64,000 nt of DNA, taken from positions 108,386-172,385 of the forward strand of contig NC_018583.1 of NCBI RefSeq assembly GCF_000143885.2, given 5' to 3'. This document shows positions 8,740 through 17,432 of the stretch, piece by piece; the first letter of the stretch is position 1, and every line of letters starts with the position of its first letter. The stretch is from Gordonia sp. KTR9. Its GTDB lineage: Bacteria > Actinomycetota > Actinomycetes > Mycobacteriales > Mycobacteriaceae. The notes under the pieces are model-generated. The model was not told the DNA's origin and ran no database searches. It saw nothing but the letters and a program-made list of their open reading frames with translations. The translations under genes and the position numbers were made by a program.

Positions 8740-10029
8740 TCACCTTTCAATGCTGGTGGATGTGGTGGGCGGGTGAGCTTGGGGCGGGGTGGCAAAGTTC
8801 ACCCCGAACAGCTCGTCGTAGTCCGGTAACGCCCGGATCGGCACCTCGTGGCCATCAGGGTGGGCGCGGATGCGGGCGGCGTTTCGGGCCCGGTTGGCGA
8901 GGTCTTGGCGGCGGTAATCGCGGCGCAGTTCTTTGGCTGCTCGCACGTGCTGAGGGTCGGCGATGGTGACGTGGTTGGCCCAGCTGCGCGCGTGGTCGGC
9001 GACGGTGACCTCGCCGCAGAGGATGCGCACCTGCTGCAGGTCGGCAGTGATGTCGACGAACCGACCGATCACCGACGGGTGCACCGAATAGTCATTGCCG
9101 GCTACACGTACGTAGTAGTCGCGACCGAGTCGCACCCGGCTACTCAAGCCGATATGCGGTGCGGTCGGAGGTAGGCCGGTCATCTGCTCGAGGTCCTCGG
9201 CGAACACGTCACACGGGCGTCGATCACCGATCGCGCGCACCACTCGGGTGTTGGCATGATCGGCCAGCCACCGATCGAACTGGGCGGTGAAATCGGCCGG
9301 TGAGCTGAACTGGCGGCCCGGCAGGAACGAGCTCTCGAAGAACCGGTTGTTGCGTTCGACCATGCCCTTGTACTCGGGGTCTCGCGGTGGCGCCAGCTCC
9401 AGCCGCGTACCCAACGTGCCCACGAAGCCGGCCGCCAACGCGGTGGGTGTGCCCTTGGGGCCGATCGCGGCTTCGCGGTCCCACACCAGTTTGCGGGTCA
9501 CCCCGCCCAGTTGCGACAGCAGCAGCCACATTCCCGTCAGGATGTCTCCGCCCTGGCGAGACGGGATCATCACCGCCGACCGGTACCGGGAGAACGCCAA
9601 CGTCATCACCAACACCGGTAGCATGGCGAACTGATTGTGGCTCAGAGGGATTCGGTAGTCCGGAAACCACAAATCCCACTGTGAACAGCCGCCGGGCTGA
9701 TAGATCACCCGATCGGCTGGATCTACCCCACGAAACTCTGGACGAATAGCCCGGACCCGGTCTTTGAGGACCGTCAACGACCTCGTCCACCCAACCCGCT
9801 CGGCGATCACCGTCGCCGGCATCGTCGGATACTCCCGCAGCAACGCCCGGATCTGCGGTTCGAACGCGTCGACCGCCGAGCCCGTCGCCGGCCGCGAGTA
9901 CTTCGGCGCGGTATCCGAAGCCAACGCCGCACGAACGGTGTTGCGGGCCACCCCCAACCGGCGCGCGATCTCCCTGATCGGCACACCCTCACTGCGATGC
10001 AAACGGCGGATCTCTGCCCATTGCTCCAC
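8740..10029 (-). CDS. istA: IS21-family transposase IstA
   Basis: An N-terminal HTH (PIREIARRLGVARNTVRAAL) is followed by a retroviral-integrase-type DDE core including QWDLWFPDY and a C-terminal Mu-like domain. The frame is open to 10071. GTG 10029 is preferred because AGGAGG lies 9 bases upstream and IS21 transposases usually begin just before the WAEIRRLH segment. It catalyses strand transfer with IstB. At about 429 residues it is close to the usual length and no break was seen. Confidence 0.92.
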   Translation of the reverse strand: MEQWAEIRRLHRSEGVPIREIARRLGVARNTVRAALASDTAPKYSRPATGSAVDAFEPQIRALLREYPTMPATVIAERVGWTRSLTVLKDRVRAIRPEFRGVDPADRVIYQPGGCSQWDLWFPDYRIPLSHNQFAMLPVLVMTLAFSRYRSAVMIPSRQGGDILTGMWLLLSQLGGVTRKLVWDREAAIGPKGTPTALAAGFVGTLGTRLELAPPRDPEYKGMVERNNRFFESSFLPGRQFSSPADFTAQFDRWLADHANTRVVRAIGDRRPCDVFAEDLEQMTGLPPTAPHIGLSSRVRLGRDYYVRVAGNDYSVHPSVIGRFVDITADLQQVRILCGEVTVADHARSWANHVTIADPQHVRAAKELRRDYRRQDLANRARNAARIRAHPDGHEVPIRALPDYDELFGVNFATPPQAHPPTTSTSIER

Positions 10030-10186
10030 TGAAATCACCCTCCTAACAAGACGGGGGGGGTCAAAATTCACCCGTCGTCAGGGGGTCAGTTTTCAGGCGT
10101 CGTCAACATACGGTGCGTCGGTATCGAAAGACACTGAACCGCCCCGGGTCTGTCGGAGGCTCTCGAACCTGTGAAGGATGGAGAGC

Positions 10187-10504
10187 ATGGCAGCACCACG
10201 CAAGTACAGTGAGGAACTCAAGGACCGGGCCACCCGGATGGCATGTGAAGCGCGACGAGATCCCGATTCGTCGAGAGGTGCGATCAAGCGGATCGCCGAT
10301 CAGCTCGGAGTCCATCCCGAGGCGTTGCGCAATTGGGTTCGTCAGGCCGAGATCGACGGCGGGGTCCGCCCGGGCACCACGAGTGAGGACGCTGACCGCA
10401 TCGCGGCGTTGGAGCGGGAGAACCGTGAACTGCGGCGAGCGAACACGATCTTGAAGCAGGCTTCGGCTTTCTTTGCGGCGGAGATCGACCGCCCACAGCG
10501 CTGA
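10187..10504 (+). CDS. IS3-family OrfA (HTH protein), copy 1
   Basis: This small basic protein of 105 residues has a helix-turn-helix (RIADQLGVHPEALRNWV) and a C-terminal leucine-zipper-like helix (ALERENRELRRANTILKQ), as in IS3 OrfA. ATG 10187 is chosen because AAGGA sits about 9 bases upstream, whereas the in-frame ATG 10178 lies directly against it. In the intact copy it would be joined to OrfB by -1 frameshifting. The sequence is the same as copy 2, so this half is undamaged, but the partner is truncated. Confidence 0.92.
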   Translation: MAAPRKYSEELKDRATRMACEARRDPDSSRGAIKRIADQLGVHPEALRNWVRQAEIDGGVRPGTTSEDADRIAALERENRELRRANTILKQASAFFAAEIDRPQR

Positions 10505-10506
10505 TC

Positions 10507-11127
10507 GTGGAGTTCGTCGCGGCTCACCGCGATGAACACGGAGTCGATCCGATCTGTGCGGCATTGCGCGATACGTCCGCCCAGATCGCTCCGTCCACGG
10601 TACGAGCCCACCTGAGCCCCCAGAAGACCGAGGCGCCTCGTGTGGTGCGTGACCGGGAGCTCCTTACCCAGGTCCGCGCGGTGCATGCCGACAACCTCGG
10701 CGTCTACGGTGCCCGCAAGGTGCATGCCCAATTGCGCAGACAGGGCCATAGTGCTGCCCGCTGCACCGTCGAGCGATTGATGAAAGCCGACGGGCTGCAA
10801 GGGATAGCGAGACTCAAGACACGCAAGACCACGCGCAGCGAGGGAGCTGAAACACCCCGGCCGGCTGACCGGGTCAACCGTCAGTTCACCGCGGCGGCAC
10901 CGAACGCGTTGTGGGTGGCGGACCTGACCTACATCCGCACCCACTCGGGCTGGGTGTACGCGGCGTTCGTCCTGGACGTGTTCTCGCGGATGGTCGTCGG
11001 CTGGCAGGTCTCGACCACCATGCACACCGACCTCGCCCTCGACGCCCTGAACATGGGATTGTGGGCACGGTCGCGTGCCGGCCACGACGTGGCCGGGCTG
11101 ATCCACCACTCCGACCGCGGAGTGCAA
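10507..11127 (+). pseudogene. IS3-family OrfB transposase, copy 1, truncated
   Basis: About 207 residues match the start of the intact OrfB at 24601. They include the first catalytic Asp in LWVADLTY and the second in IHHSDRGVQ. After VQ the frame runs into the IS30 end and reads unrelated residues to a stop at 11245-11247. The catalytic Glu (in NAMAEAFN of copy 2) is lost, so it is inactive. Confidence 0.93.
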
Positions 11128-11133
11128 GGCGGA

Positions 11134-12617
11134 TTCAACTGGTCGTCGCAACACCATGATCATGGAGGTGTTTGCGGTGGCTACGGCGGACTGGAGTCGG
11201 AGGACCAGCGATGTGGCGGTAGGTGTTCGTCGGCAGTGGCGTGCTGATCGTGCACTTCGGCCGGCGATGCGATCGCCGGGGCGGCCGGAGCCGTCGCGGC
11301 AGGTGCAACGTGAGTTTTGGCGGGTGGTCGCGACGGGGGTGAGCACGGCACAGGCATCGATCGCTGTCGGTGTGTCGGTGCCGGTGGGTACACGCTGGTT
11401 CCGCCACGCTGGCGGCATGAGGCCGCTGAGTCTGGATGAGCCTTCGGGCCGCTATCTATCCTTCGCCGAACGGGAAGAGATCGCGCTGCTACGCGCCCAG
11501 GATCGTGGGGTGCGTGAGATCGCACGGTGGATCGGGCGGAGTCCGGCCACGATCTCGCGTGAGCTACGGCGCAACGCCGCAACCAGGAGCGGGAAGCTCG
11601 AGTATCGGGCGTTGGTGGCGCAGTGGAAAGCCCAGCAGGCCGCCAAGCGCCCGAAAACAGCGAAGCTCGTGGCCCACGTCGAGTTGCGGGAGTACGTACA
11701 GGACCGCCTGGCCGGCGTTGTCCGCCGTCCCGATGGCACGATCGCTGCGGGCCCCACGCCACCGCCATGGAAGGGGCTTAACAAACCGCACCGGGCCAAC
11801 CGGCGGTGGTCGCTGGCGTGGAGTCCAGAGCAGATCTCCCAGCGTTTGAAGGTCGACTTCCCCGATGATGAATCCATGCGTATCAGTCACGAGGCGATCT
11901 ACCAGTCCCTGTTCATCGAGGGCCGCGGCGCGCTCAAACGTGAGCTGGTCGCGTGCCTGCGCACCGGACGTGCACTGAGGGAGCCGCGGGCCCGCTCGCG
12001 CAACAAGCCGCAGGGTCACGTCACCTCCGATGTCGTGTTCAGTCAGCGCCCTGCCGAGGCCGAGGACCGTGCCGTCCCCGGGCACTGGGAGGGTGATCTG
12101 ATTATCGGAACTGGGAGATCGGCGATCGGCACGATCGTTGAACGTCGTAGTCGTGCAACACTTCTGGTGCATCTGCCACGCCAGCAGGGCTGGGGTGAGC
12201 AGCCGCCTGTGAAGAACGGGCCCGCACTCGGTGGCTACGGTGCCATCGCGATGAATGCAGGACTGACAGCGTCGATCGCCGCGCTGCCGCAGCAGTTGCG
12301 CAAAACGTTGACGTGGGATCGCGGCAAGGAACTGTCCGCTCACGCCCAGTTCGCGATGGACACCGGAACGCAGGTGTTCTTCGCCGATCCGCACTCACCG
12401 TGGCAGCGACCATCCAACGAGAACACCAATGGTGTTCTGCGCCAATATTTTCCTAAGGGAACTGATCTGTCGCGGTGGTCAGCTGAGGACCTCGAGGCCA
12501 TCGCCTACACCCTCAACAACCGTCCTAGAAAAGTCCTTGGATGGAAAACTCCCGCCGAAGTCTTTGGCGAACAACTACACTCGCTACAACAACCCAGTGT
12601 TGCATCGACCGATTGAA
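11134..12617 (+). mobile_element. IS30-family insertion sequence (about 1.5 kb)
   Basis: Imperfect terminal repeats frame the element. The left reads TTCAACTGGTCGTCGCAACA from 11134. The right, read inward from 12617, is TTCAATCGGTCGATGCAACA. One intact transposase fills the interior. The left neighbour is the broken IS3 copy 1 and the right neighbour is the tail of a different IS3 element. No clear short target duplication is visible, which suggests that a deletion or recombination between IS30 copies made this junction. Confidence 0.85.
11156..12616 (+). CDS. IS30-family transposase
   Basis: This protein of about 486 residues has the IS30 HTH segment (EREEIALLRAQDRGVREIA, then SPATISRELRRN) and a DDE core. 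The core includes GHWEGDLIIG (first Asp), LTWDRGKEL (second Asp) and SPWQRPSNENTNG (catalytic Glu), followed by LNNRPRKVLGWKTP. All family signatures are intact, so it may be active. The stop codon lies inside the right terminal repeat. The true start may be one of several Met or Val codons near 11156-11200, because the first 90 residues are less conserved. Confidence 0.93.
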   Translation: MIMEVFAVATADWSRRTSDVAVGVRRQWRADRALRPAMRSPGRPEPSRQVQREFWRVVATGVSTAQASIAVGVSVPVGTRWFRHAGGMRPLSLDEPSGRYLSFAEREEIALLRAQDRGVREIARWIGRSPATISRELRRNAATRSGKLEYRALVAQWKAQQAAKRPKTAKLVAHVELREYVQDRLAGVVRRPDGTIAAGPTPPPWKGLNKPHRANRRWSLAWSPEQISQRLKVDFPDDESMRISHEAIYQSLFIEGRGALKRELVACLRTGRALREPRARSRNKPQGHVTSDVVFSQRPAEAEDRAVPGHWEGDLIIGTGRSAIGTIVERRSRATLLVHLPRQQGWGEQPPVKNGPALGGYGAIAMNAGLTASIAALPQQLRKTLTWDRGKELSAHAQFAMDTGTQVFFADPHSPWQRPSNENTNGVLRQYFPKGTDLSRWSAEDLEAIAYTLNNRPRKVLGWKTPAEVFGEQLHSLQQPSVASTD

Positions 12618-12911
12618 CGCGCCCAATTCCGATCGCGAAAATTCGTACACGCCTTGAACACTCATGGACTCACGGGGTCGATGGGCAAAGTCGGAGCGTG
12701 CGGGGACAACGCAGCGATGGAGAGTTTCTTCGCACTCCTGCAACGCAACGTGCTCGACCGCCAACGCTGGGACACCCGCGAGCAGCTTCGGATCGCGATC
12801 GTCACCTGGATCGAACGGACCTACCGCCGCCGGCGCCGGCAAGCCCGCCTCGGTCGGTTGACGCCTGTCGAGTTCGAAGCAATGATCAACACCGCCGCTG
12901 CCGCGGCATGA
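12618..12911 (+). pseudogene. C-terminal fragment of a second, different IS3-family transposase
   Basis: About 97 residues match the end of an IS3-family OrfB of another lineage, with VGACGDNAAMESFFALLQ (catalytic Glu), TREQLRIAIVTWIERTY and LGRLTPVEFEAM. It differs from the tail of the intact IS3 at 25210-25560, so it is not the missing piece of copy 1. The 5' part is absent and the fragment begins right at the IS30 end. Confidence 0.85.
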
Positions 12912-12971
12912 CACCCAAACTGTCACCTATCCGTGCAGCAGTCCCCATCGGCAAATGCATTGCTTCTATAG

Positions 12972-13014
12972 AAGTGTGCCCACCGAACGCTGACGACGTT
13001 CGGTGGGCACACTT
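12972..13014. terminator. Strong hairpin, bidirectional terminator-like
   Basis: Perfect 18-base arms starting AAGTGTGCCCACCGAACG enclose a 7-base loop. It lies 17 bases beyond the stop of the acyl-CoA synthetase, the last gene of the mce operon, and 60 bases beyond the IS3 fragment. It lacks a long U tract, as is common in actinobacteria. It probably ends the mce-operon transcript. Confidence 0.75.
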
Positions 13015-13030
13015 GCGCCCTATAGCGGCG

Positions 13031-14671
13031 CTAATTCGATACAACCGGCAGCTCGCCCTGCTCATGCTTCGCGCGTAACACCTTCTTATCGAACTTGCCC
13101 ACGCTCGTACGCGGTACCTGCTCCACGAACGTCCAGTTCTTCGGGATCCACCAGTGTGGGATCTCCTCCGGGCAATTTCTTAGGCACCACTCGTGAAGCG
13201 TGTCAGCCGACACCTTGCGACCCGGTACCGGAACCACCACGGCGAGAGCTGTTTCCTGCCACCGGGGGTCGGGCATCGCGACAACCGCGGCCTCGGCGAC
13301 ATCTGGGTGCGACATGATCCAGTTCTCGAGCTCCACTGACGAGATCCATTCGCCCCCTGACTTGATGACGTCCTTGGACCTGTCGGTCAGCGTCAGGTAC
13401 CCGTCCGGGCTGATGTGTCCCACGTCTCCGGTCCGCAACCAGCCATCCCGAAACCTCTCGGCGTCCTCGAGCCGGTAGTAGCTGCCTGTGACCCACGGAC
13501 CCCGCACTTCGAGTTCGCCGACGGACTTGTCGTCACGGGGAACCGGCAGGCCGCCCTCGTCGATGAGGCGCATCTCCACCCCGCAAATTGCCCGTCCCTG
13601 TCGCTTGCGGTACGACATTTCCTTTGTGGGGCTGATCCCGGCGGGAGGCCGACTTACCGCTGCAAGCGGGGACGTCTCAGTCATGCCCCACGCCTGGATA
13701 ATCTGTACGCCGAAGCGGTCCGCAAACCCTTCGATCAACGACTGCGGGACAGGAGCTCCACCACAGGCGACAAGGTCGATTGATGACAAGTCGACACCCG
13801 GATTCGCGATACCGTACTGAAGAAGATCGTTCCAGATTGTCGGTACTGCTCCTGCCTTCGTGGGGCGATGCTGTTGGATCAAGTCGGCGAGCGGCGCCGC
13901 TTGAAGGTATCGATCAGGCATGAGCAAGTCCGCGCCGGCCATCAGCGACGCGTAGGGCAGACCCCAGGCGCTGGCATGAAACATCGGCACGACGGGAAGT
14001 ACACGATCGGCTTCTGCGATCGCCAGAGCGTTACCAGTACACGCTGCAATGGAGTGCAGAAACACCGAGCGATGACTGTAGACGACCCCCTTGGGATCGC
14101 CTGTAGTGCCGCTCGTGTAACACATACCCGCAGCCGACCGCTCGTCGGGATCGACCCAAGAGAACATTGGTGATTCTGCTGCGAGCGCGTCATGGTATCG
14201 CATCACGGTCACGCCGTGGCCGTCGAGCGGGGAGGTGTCGCCGTCGCCGGTAACGAACACAACCCGAACCGTCGCCAAGCCCGGTAAGACCGCCGCCAAC
14301 AACGGCACCAGCGACCCGTCCACAATGATGACCTTGTCTTCGGCGTGGTTCGCGATGAACTGCAGCTGAGCCGGTGACAACCGGATGTTCAGCGTATGCA
14401 GCACCGCGCCCATCGCGGGTACCGCAGCGTACGCTTCGAGGTGCTCCTGGTTGTTCCACAGCATGGTTGCCACGCGGTCGTCGCCGACCACGCCGACCCG
14501 GCGCAGAGCATTCGCCAGACGTGCGCATCGCTCTTCGAGATCGCCGTAGGTTGCGTACCGGGCAGAGTCGCTCGCGGAATAAGTAATCACCTGCCTATCA
14601 GTATGATTGGTTGCGACGTGACGCAGTATCGATGACACTGTCATCGGCACCTCCTGCATGGTGCTTTTCAT
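13031..14671 (-). CDS. fadD: Long-chain fatty acid/sterol-type acyl-CoA synthetase
   Basis: This 546-residue AMP-forming ligase has the P-loop-like YTSGTTGDPKG motif, the GMTETSP substrate motif (A5), YLTLTDRSKDVIKSGGEW (A8) and a C-terminal lysine in SVGKFDKK (A10). It should activate a fatty acid or sterol side-chain acid to its CoA thioester using ATP. ATG 14671 is chosen because AAAGGAG lies 7 bases upstream. An upstream ATG at 14704 would overlap the previous stop as ATGA and is an alternative. As the last gene of the mce operon it would trap imported lipid as CoA ester. Confidence 0.9.
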   Translation of the reverse strand: MKSTMQEVPMTVSSILRHVATNHTDRQVITYSASDSARYATYGDLEERCARLANALRRVGVVGDDRVATMLWNNQEHLEAYAAVPAMGAVLHTLNIRLSPAQLQFIANHAEDKVIIVDGSLVPLLAAVLPGLATVRVVFVTGDGDTSPLDGHGVTVMRYHDALAAESPMFSWVDPDERSAAGMCYTSGTTGDPKGVVYSHRSVFLHSIAACTGNALAIAEADRVLPVVPMFHASAWGLPYASLMAGADLLMPDRYLQAAPLADLIQQHRPTKAGAVPTIWNDLLQYGIANPGVDLSSIDLVACGGAPVPQSLIEGFADRFGVQIIQAWGMTETSPLAAVSRPPAGISPTKEMSYRKRQGRAICGVEMRLIDEGGLPVPRDDKSVGELEVRGPWVTGSYYRLEDAERFRDGWLRTGDVGHISPDGYLTLTDRSKDVIKSGGEWISSVELENWIMSHPDVAEAAVVAMPDPRWQETALAVVVPVPGRKVSADTLHEWCLRNCPEEIPHWWIPKNWTFVEQVPRTSVGKFDKKVLRAKHEQGELPVVSN

Positions 14672-14700
14672 CAAATTCTCCTTTCGCGGCGGACGCTGGA

Positions 14701-15390
14701 TCATTCGGCAGGTCCGTAATCCTGGATCTGCCAGCCGTTCTCGGTCTTCAGCACGACTACTTTCAACAGTGTGGGGAGTTCGCTCGGCTGAGGGTTCTGA
14801 ACATTCTGGGTCTTCTGGGTGGCGAAGACCAGCACCGTGTATTCCCCCCGGTTCTCGCTGGCGCTGCCGGTGACACTGGTCGCCAGTACGCGTCCCGACG
14901 CTTGGACCTTGGCCTGTTCCATGATTTGGGTCAGGGTGGGTTCGACATCGTCGTATCGCTTGACCAACGCATCGCTGGCATTCTCTTTCACTTCGGTAAA
15001 GAATGCGCCGGTGTTTTGGTAGCTGTAGGTGAGCGACTTTGTGGTGTAGTCCGATGCTGCCTGCGCTGCCTGCGCTCGTTGTGTGGCAGCGTTCTCCGCG
15101 GACGTCTTTGCTTCCCTCATGTCAATGTAGAGGTAAGCAAAGAGGCCGGCCAGCACCGCGAGTGCCACCACGAAAGCGCCGGCGGCCACCGCCTGGACGC
15201 GTGCTGATCTCCATCGGTGCCTGGCATCGGACGTCGGGGGGCTTGCCTCGTCCGGGGCGGGACCGTCTTGGGACGTCGCAGATTCTGTAGCACCAGTGGC
15301 GTCGCTGCGATCTGCTTTGTCGGAAGCCGCAGTCAGCTTATCCTCAGCGCTGCTGTCCTTGGATTCTGGTCCGTTGTCTTGTGCCGTCAT
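14701..15390 (-). CDS. Mce-associated membrane protein
   Basis: This protein of about 229 residues has an acidic, disordered N-terminal cytoplasmic region, one transmembrane helix (AVAAGAFVVALAVLAGLFAY), a coiled-coil-like Ala-rich stretch and a C-terminal domain of the type found in Mce-associated (Mas) proteins, related to the VirB8/NTF2-like fold. These proteins are encoded after mceF and are thought to stabilise Mce complexes. The frame opens at 15429, but AGAAGG precedes the ATG at 15390, which is preferred. It lies between mceF and the acyl-CoA synthetase gene. Confidence 0.8.
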   Translation of the reverse strand: MTAQDNGPESKDSSAEDKLTAASDKADRSDATGATESATSQDGPAPDEASPPTSDARHRWRSARVQAVAAGAFVVALAVLAGLFAYLYIDMREAKTSAENAATQRAQAAQAASDYTTKSLTYSYQNTGAFFTEVKENASDALVKRYDDVEPTLTQIMEQAKVQASGRVLATSVTGSASENRGEYTVLVFATQKTQNVQNPQPSELPTLLKVVVLKTENGWQIQDYGPAE

Positions 15391-15435
15391 TTGCTGCCTT
15401 CTGTGAATGCTGGTGTAGGAGGTATCCATCGGGCG

Positions 15436-16392
15436 TCAGCGAGGTGATGGCGTGACGGCGATCGGAATCTGCGCCTGCCCCCGATGTGACGCTGGGAATG
15501 TTCGAGCCAGAAGATCACCGATCGATCCGAAGTCGATGTATGTGTCTGCGACTTTCGCCGTCGCCGGCTTCACCGCGCGGGTAATGGCGACAATATCGGG
15601 CTGGAGTATCTGGATGTAGCCGCTGAGCTTTTCCACTAGCTTCAGGATCGGTGGCCATTTGTCGTAGGACGTAGAAGTGAAAACGATGAACGCACGTTGG
15701 ATCCTCGCCAAACCGTCGACGGCATCCGGGGTCCGGACCGACGCGGTGCTGAGCACACCGCCCACGTTCGACATAAGGCCCAGGAGGAACTCGGCATTGT
15801 CCGCAGTGGTACGGACGGCACCGTCGTCACCGACGAAGTCCACGAGGCGGTGCATCATGTCTCCGATCGTGTCGAGGTCCTTTTGCCGGCCGTCGACTGC
15901 CGCCGAGATCGTTTCGTTGATGGACTGAATCGATGCTGGATCGAGCGCGTCCGCCACTGCCGACATTTTCGGGAGCACCTGGGGAACGGATTGCGACACG
16001 CGGATGGCGCCGGCGGGCACTAGGTCCCCACTACGCAAGTACTCACTGGTGGTTGTGCCCGGTGGGATGAAATTGATGTATTGTTCTCCCGCGACCGAGA
16101 GGTTCTGAATCGTCATGACACTGCCGCGAGGAATCTTATAGTCGGAGTCGATGGACATGTCGACGGCGAGCTGATTACCTGTGACGCGAATAGATGTCAC
16201 TTTTCCCACCGGCACCCCCTCTAACATTACCGGTGATGTGTCTAGAAGGCCGCCCGAGCTCTCGAGTATGGCCGAGATCGCGTAGTCGGTGCGGAACGGG
16301 TTTACCCGTGCCACGTCGATGATCAAGTATGTCGCTCCGACGAGGAGAACGAGGACAAGGGCAACCAGCGATACGAGGGTGCTGCGGATCAT
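15436..16392 (-). CDS. mceF: Mce-family protein, MceF position
   Basis: This 318-residue protein has an N-terminal signal anchor (LVALVLVLLVGATYLIIDVA) and a MlaD/Mce domain (about 35-115, with GLLDTSPVMLEGVPVGKVTSI and VAGEQYINFIP), then the helical Mce tail. Six such proteins form the periplasmic channel that carries lipids from the outer membrane to the YrbE permease. It overlaps mceE by 4 bases. It is somewhat shorter than many MceF proteins, which often end in long Pro-rich tails. Confidence 0.88.
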   Translation of the reverse strand: MIRSTLVSLVALVLVLLVGATYLIIDVARVNPFRTDYAISAILESSGGLLDTSPVMLEGVPVGKVTSIRVTGNQLAVDMSIDSDYKIPRGSVMTIQNLSVAGEQYINFIPPGTTTSEYLRSGDLVPAGAIRVSQSVPQVLPKMSAVADALDPASIQSINETISAAVDGRQKDLDTIGDMMHRLVDFVGDDGAVRTTADNAEFLLGLMSNVGGVLSTASVRTPDAVDGLARIQRAFIVFTSTSYDKWPPILKLVEKLSGYIQILQPDIVAITRAVKPATAKVADTYIDFGSIGDLLARTFPASHRGQAQIPIAVTPSPR

Positions 16393-17432
16393 GGCATCAT
16401 TCCGATCGCTCGCAAGACGGTTATGAACGACTCGGCATCACGCCGCGCCAGTTCTCGGCCATCGATAGACACATCGGAGACGTTGATATCTGGCGAGCTG
16501 ACGAATGGGATGAGCCTTTCGCGTATTACACGAGCCGCCTTGTCGGAAACATCCTTGGAGTAGATGTCCGAGTACGCGATGGACGCGACCACTGGCGCGA
16601 TCGCGCCCACCGTTTCCTTGATGCGGGAATACTCAGGGTCGACGATACGGCCTGCGGATACCGCGAAGTCGCGCAGATTAGCGATGAGTAGCGCTACGTC
16701 AATTAGCGAGTAGCCCAGACCATAAAAGTTCACTCCCCCCTTGGTCAACATTCGGTCTGTACCTGACGGGTCGGCCAGGATCACTTTGAGTGTGCGATCG
16801 GCTGACTGCAGGATTACGTCGAGTTTGTCGGTGTTGGCAGACACCTCAGACACGGTGCGCAAGGTCGTGCGGTAGAGCGCATCGAACTGGGCGGGGTCAC
16901 TCGGAAAAGTCGAGTTCAGCGTCGATATCGCGGTATGGATTTTATCGAGTTCACCCCCGCCCAATACGTTAGCCATACCCCGCATCACGTCCTCGACGTT
17001 GGCAGCCGGTTCGGTGCGTGAGAGAGGTATTACCGATCCCGCGCGCAGCAAGCCTTGGGTGGACTGCTGTGCAGGGGGAAGGATGGCCACATAAATCTCG
17101 CCCAGGAGAGTGTCTTGGCGGAGTTCCGCGCGCGAATCTTCCGGCAGCTGGGCGTCTTTATCAATTCGGGCAGCAACCAGCGCGTGGCCTCCGTCGTAAG
17201 CGACGCTGGTGACGGCACCGACGTCAATCCCTCGAGAGAGGACTTTGGCACGGGCAGGCAAGTTCAGAGCACTCGTGAACTCGATCTCGATGTCGTAGCC
17301 GTCTCGGGCGGATGATCCACCGATGGTCGGCGGGTTGTCAGCACTGATGCTGCAGGCGGCGAGGGCGATAGTCGCTACGAACAGCGTCACGATCGCGGCC
17401 GTGACACGACGAAGGTAGCCGTAGATCATCAT
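16389..17432 (-). CDS. mceE: Mce-family lipoprotein, MceE (LprK-like)
   Basis: The signal sequence ends in a lipobox, IALAAC, with Cys26, so the 347-residue protein is predicted to be lipid-anchored, as MceE proteins generally are. A Mce domain follows (about 40-130: GYDIEIEFTSALNLPARAKV, GIDVGAVTSV, LLGEIYVAILP). Two tandem ATG codons (17432 and 17429) overlap the mceD stop. It is one subunit of the six-component Mce channel of this operon. Confidence 0.9.
   Translation of the reverse strand: MMIYGYLRRVTAAIVTLFVATIALAACSISADNPPTIGGSSARDGYDIEIEFTSALNLPARAKVLSRGIDVGAVTSVAYDGGHALVAARIDKDAQLPEDSRAELRQDTLLGEIYVAILPPAQQSTQGLLRAGSVIPLSRTEPAANVEDVMRGMANVLGGGELDKIHTAISTLNSTFPSDPAQFDALYRTTLRTVSEVSANTDKLDVILQSADRTLKVILADPSGTDRMLTKGGVNFYGLGYSLIDVALLIANLRDFAVSAGRIVDPEYSRIKETVGAIAPVVASIAYSDIYSKDVSDKAARVIRERLIPFVSSPDINVSDVSIDGRELARRDAESFITVLRAIGMMP

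Larger units (their letters stand above)
7906..10108 (-). mobile_element. Complete IS21-family insertion sequence (about 2.2 kb)
   Basis: The element carries istA and istB on the minus strand between related terminal repeats. The left end is TGTCAACGGCGGCTGAAAAC at 7906. The right end, read inward from 10108, is TGTTGACGACGCCTGAAAAC. A second inner copy (GAATTTTGACCCCC) occurs at both ends, as is usual for IS21. The flanks carry a 5-base target duplication, TACGG, at 7901-7905 and 10109-10113. Rejoining them restores the IS256 transposase frame, which fixes the boundaries. Confidence 0.93.
10135..11127 (+). mobile_element. IS3-family element copy 1, truncated on the right
   Basis: Bases from TGAACCGCCCCGGGTCTGTC onward appear identical to the intact copy at 24229, as judged from the same DNA rows and identical translations. 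Identity stops abruptly after GTGCAA at 11127, where an IS30 element abuts. The left end cuts the IS256 remnant directly after GACAC. The right third of the element, including the last catalytic residue of OrfB and the right terminal repeat, is missing. Confidence 0.93.

Noticed and set aside
7960..8829. A 289-codon plus-strand open frame over the IS21 region
   Set aside because: It is the complement of istB; Gly/Val/Glu-rich composition with no family features.
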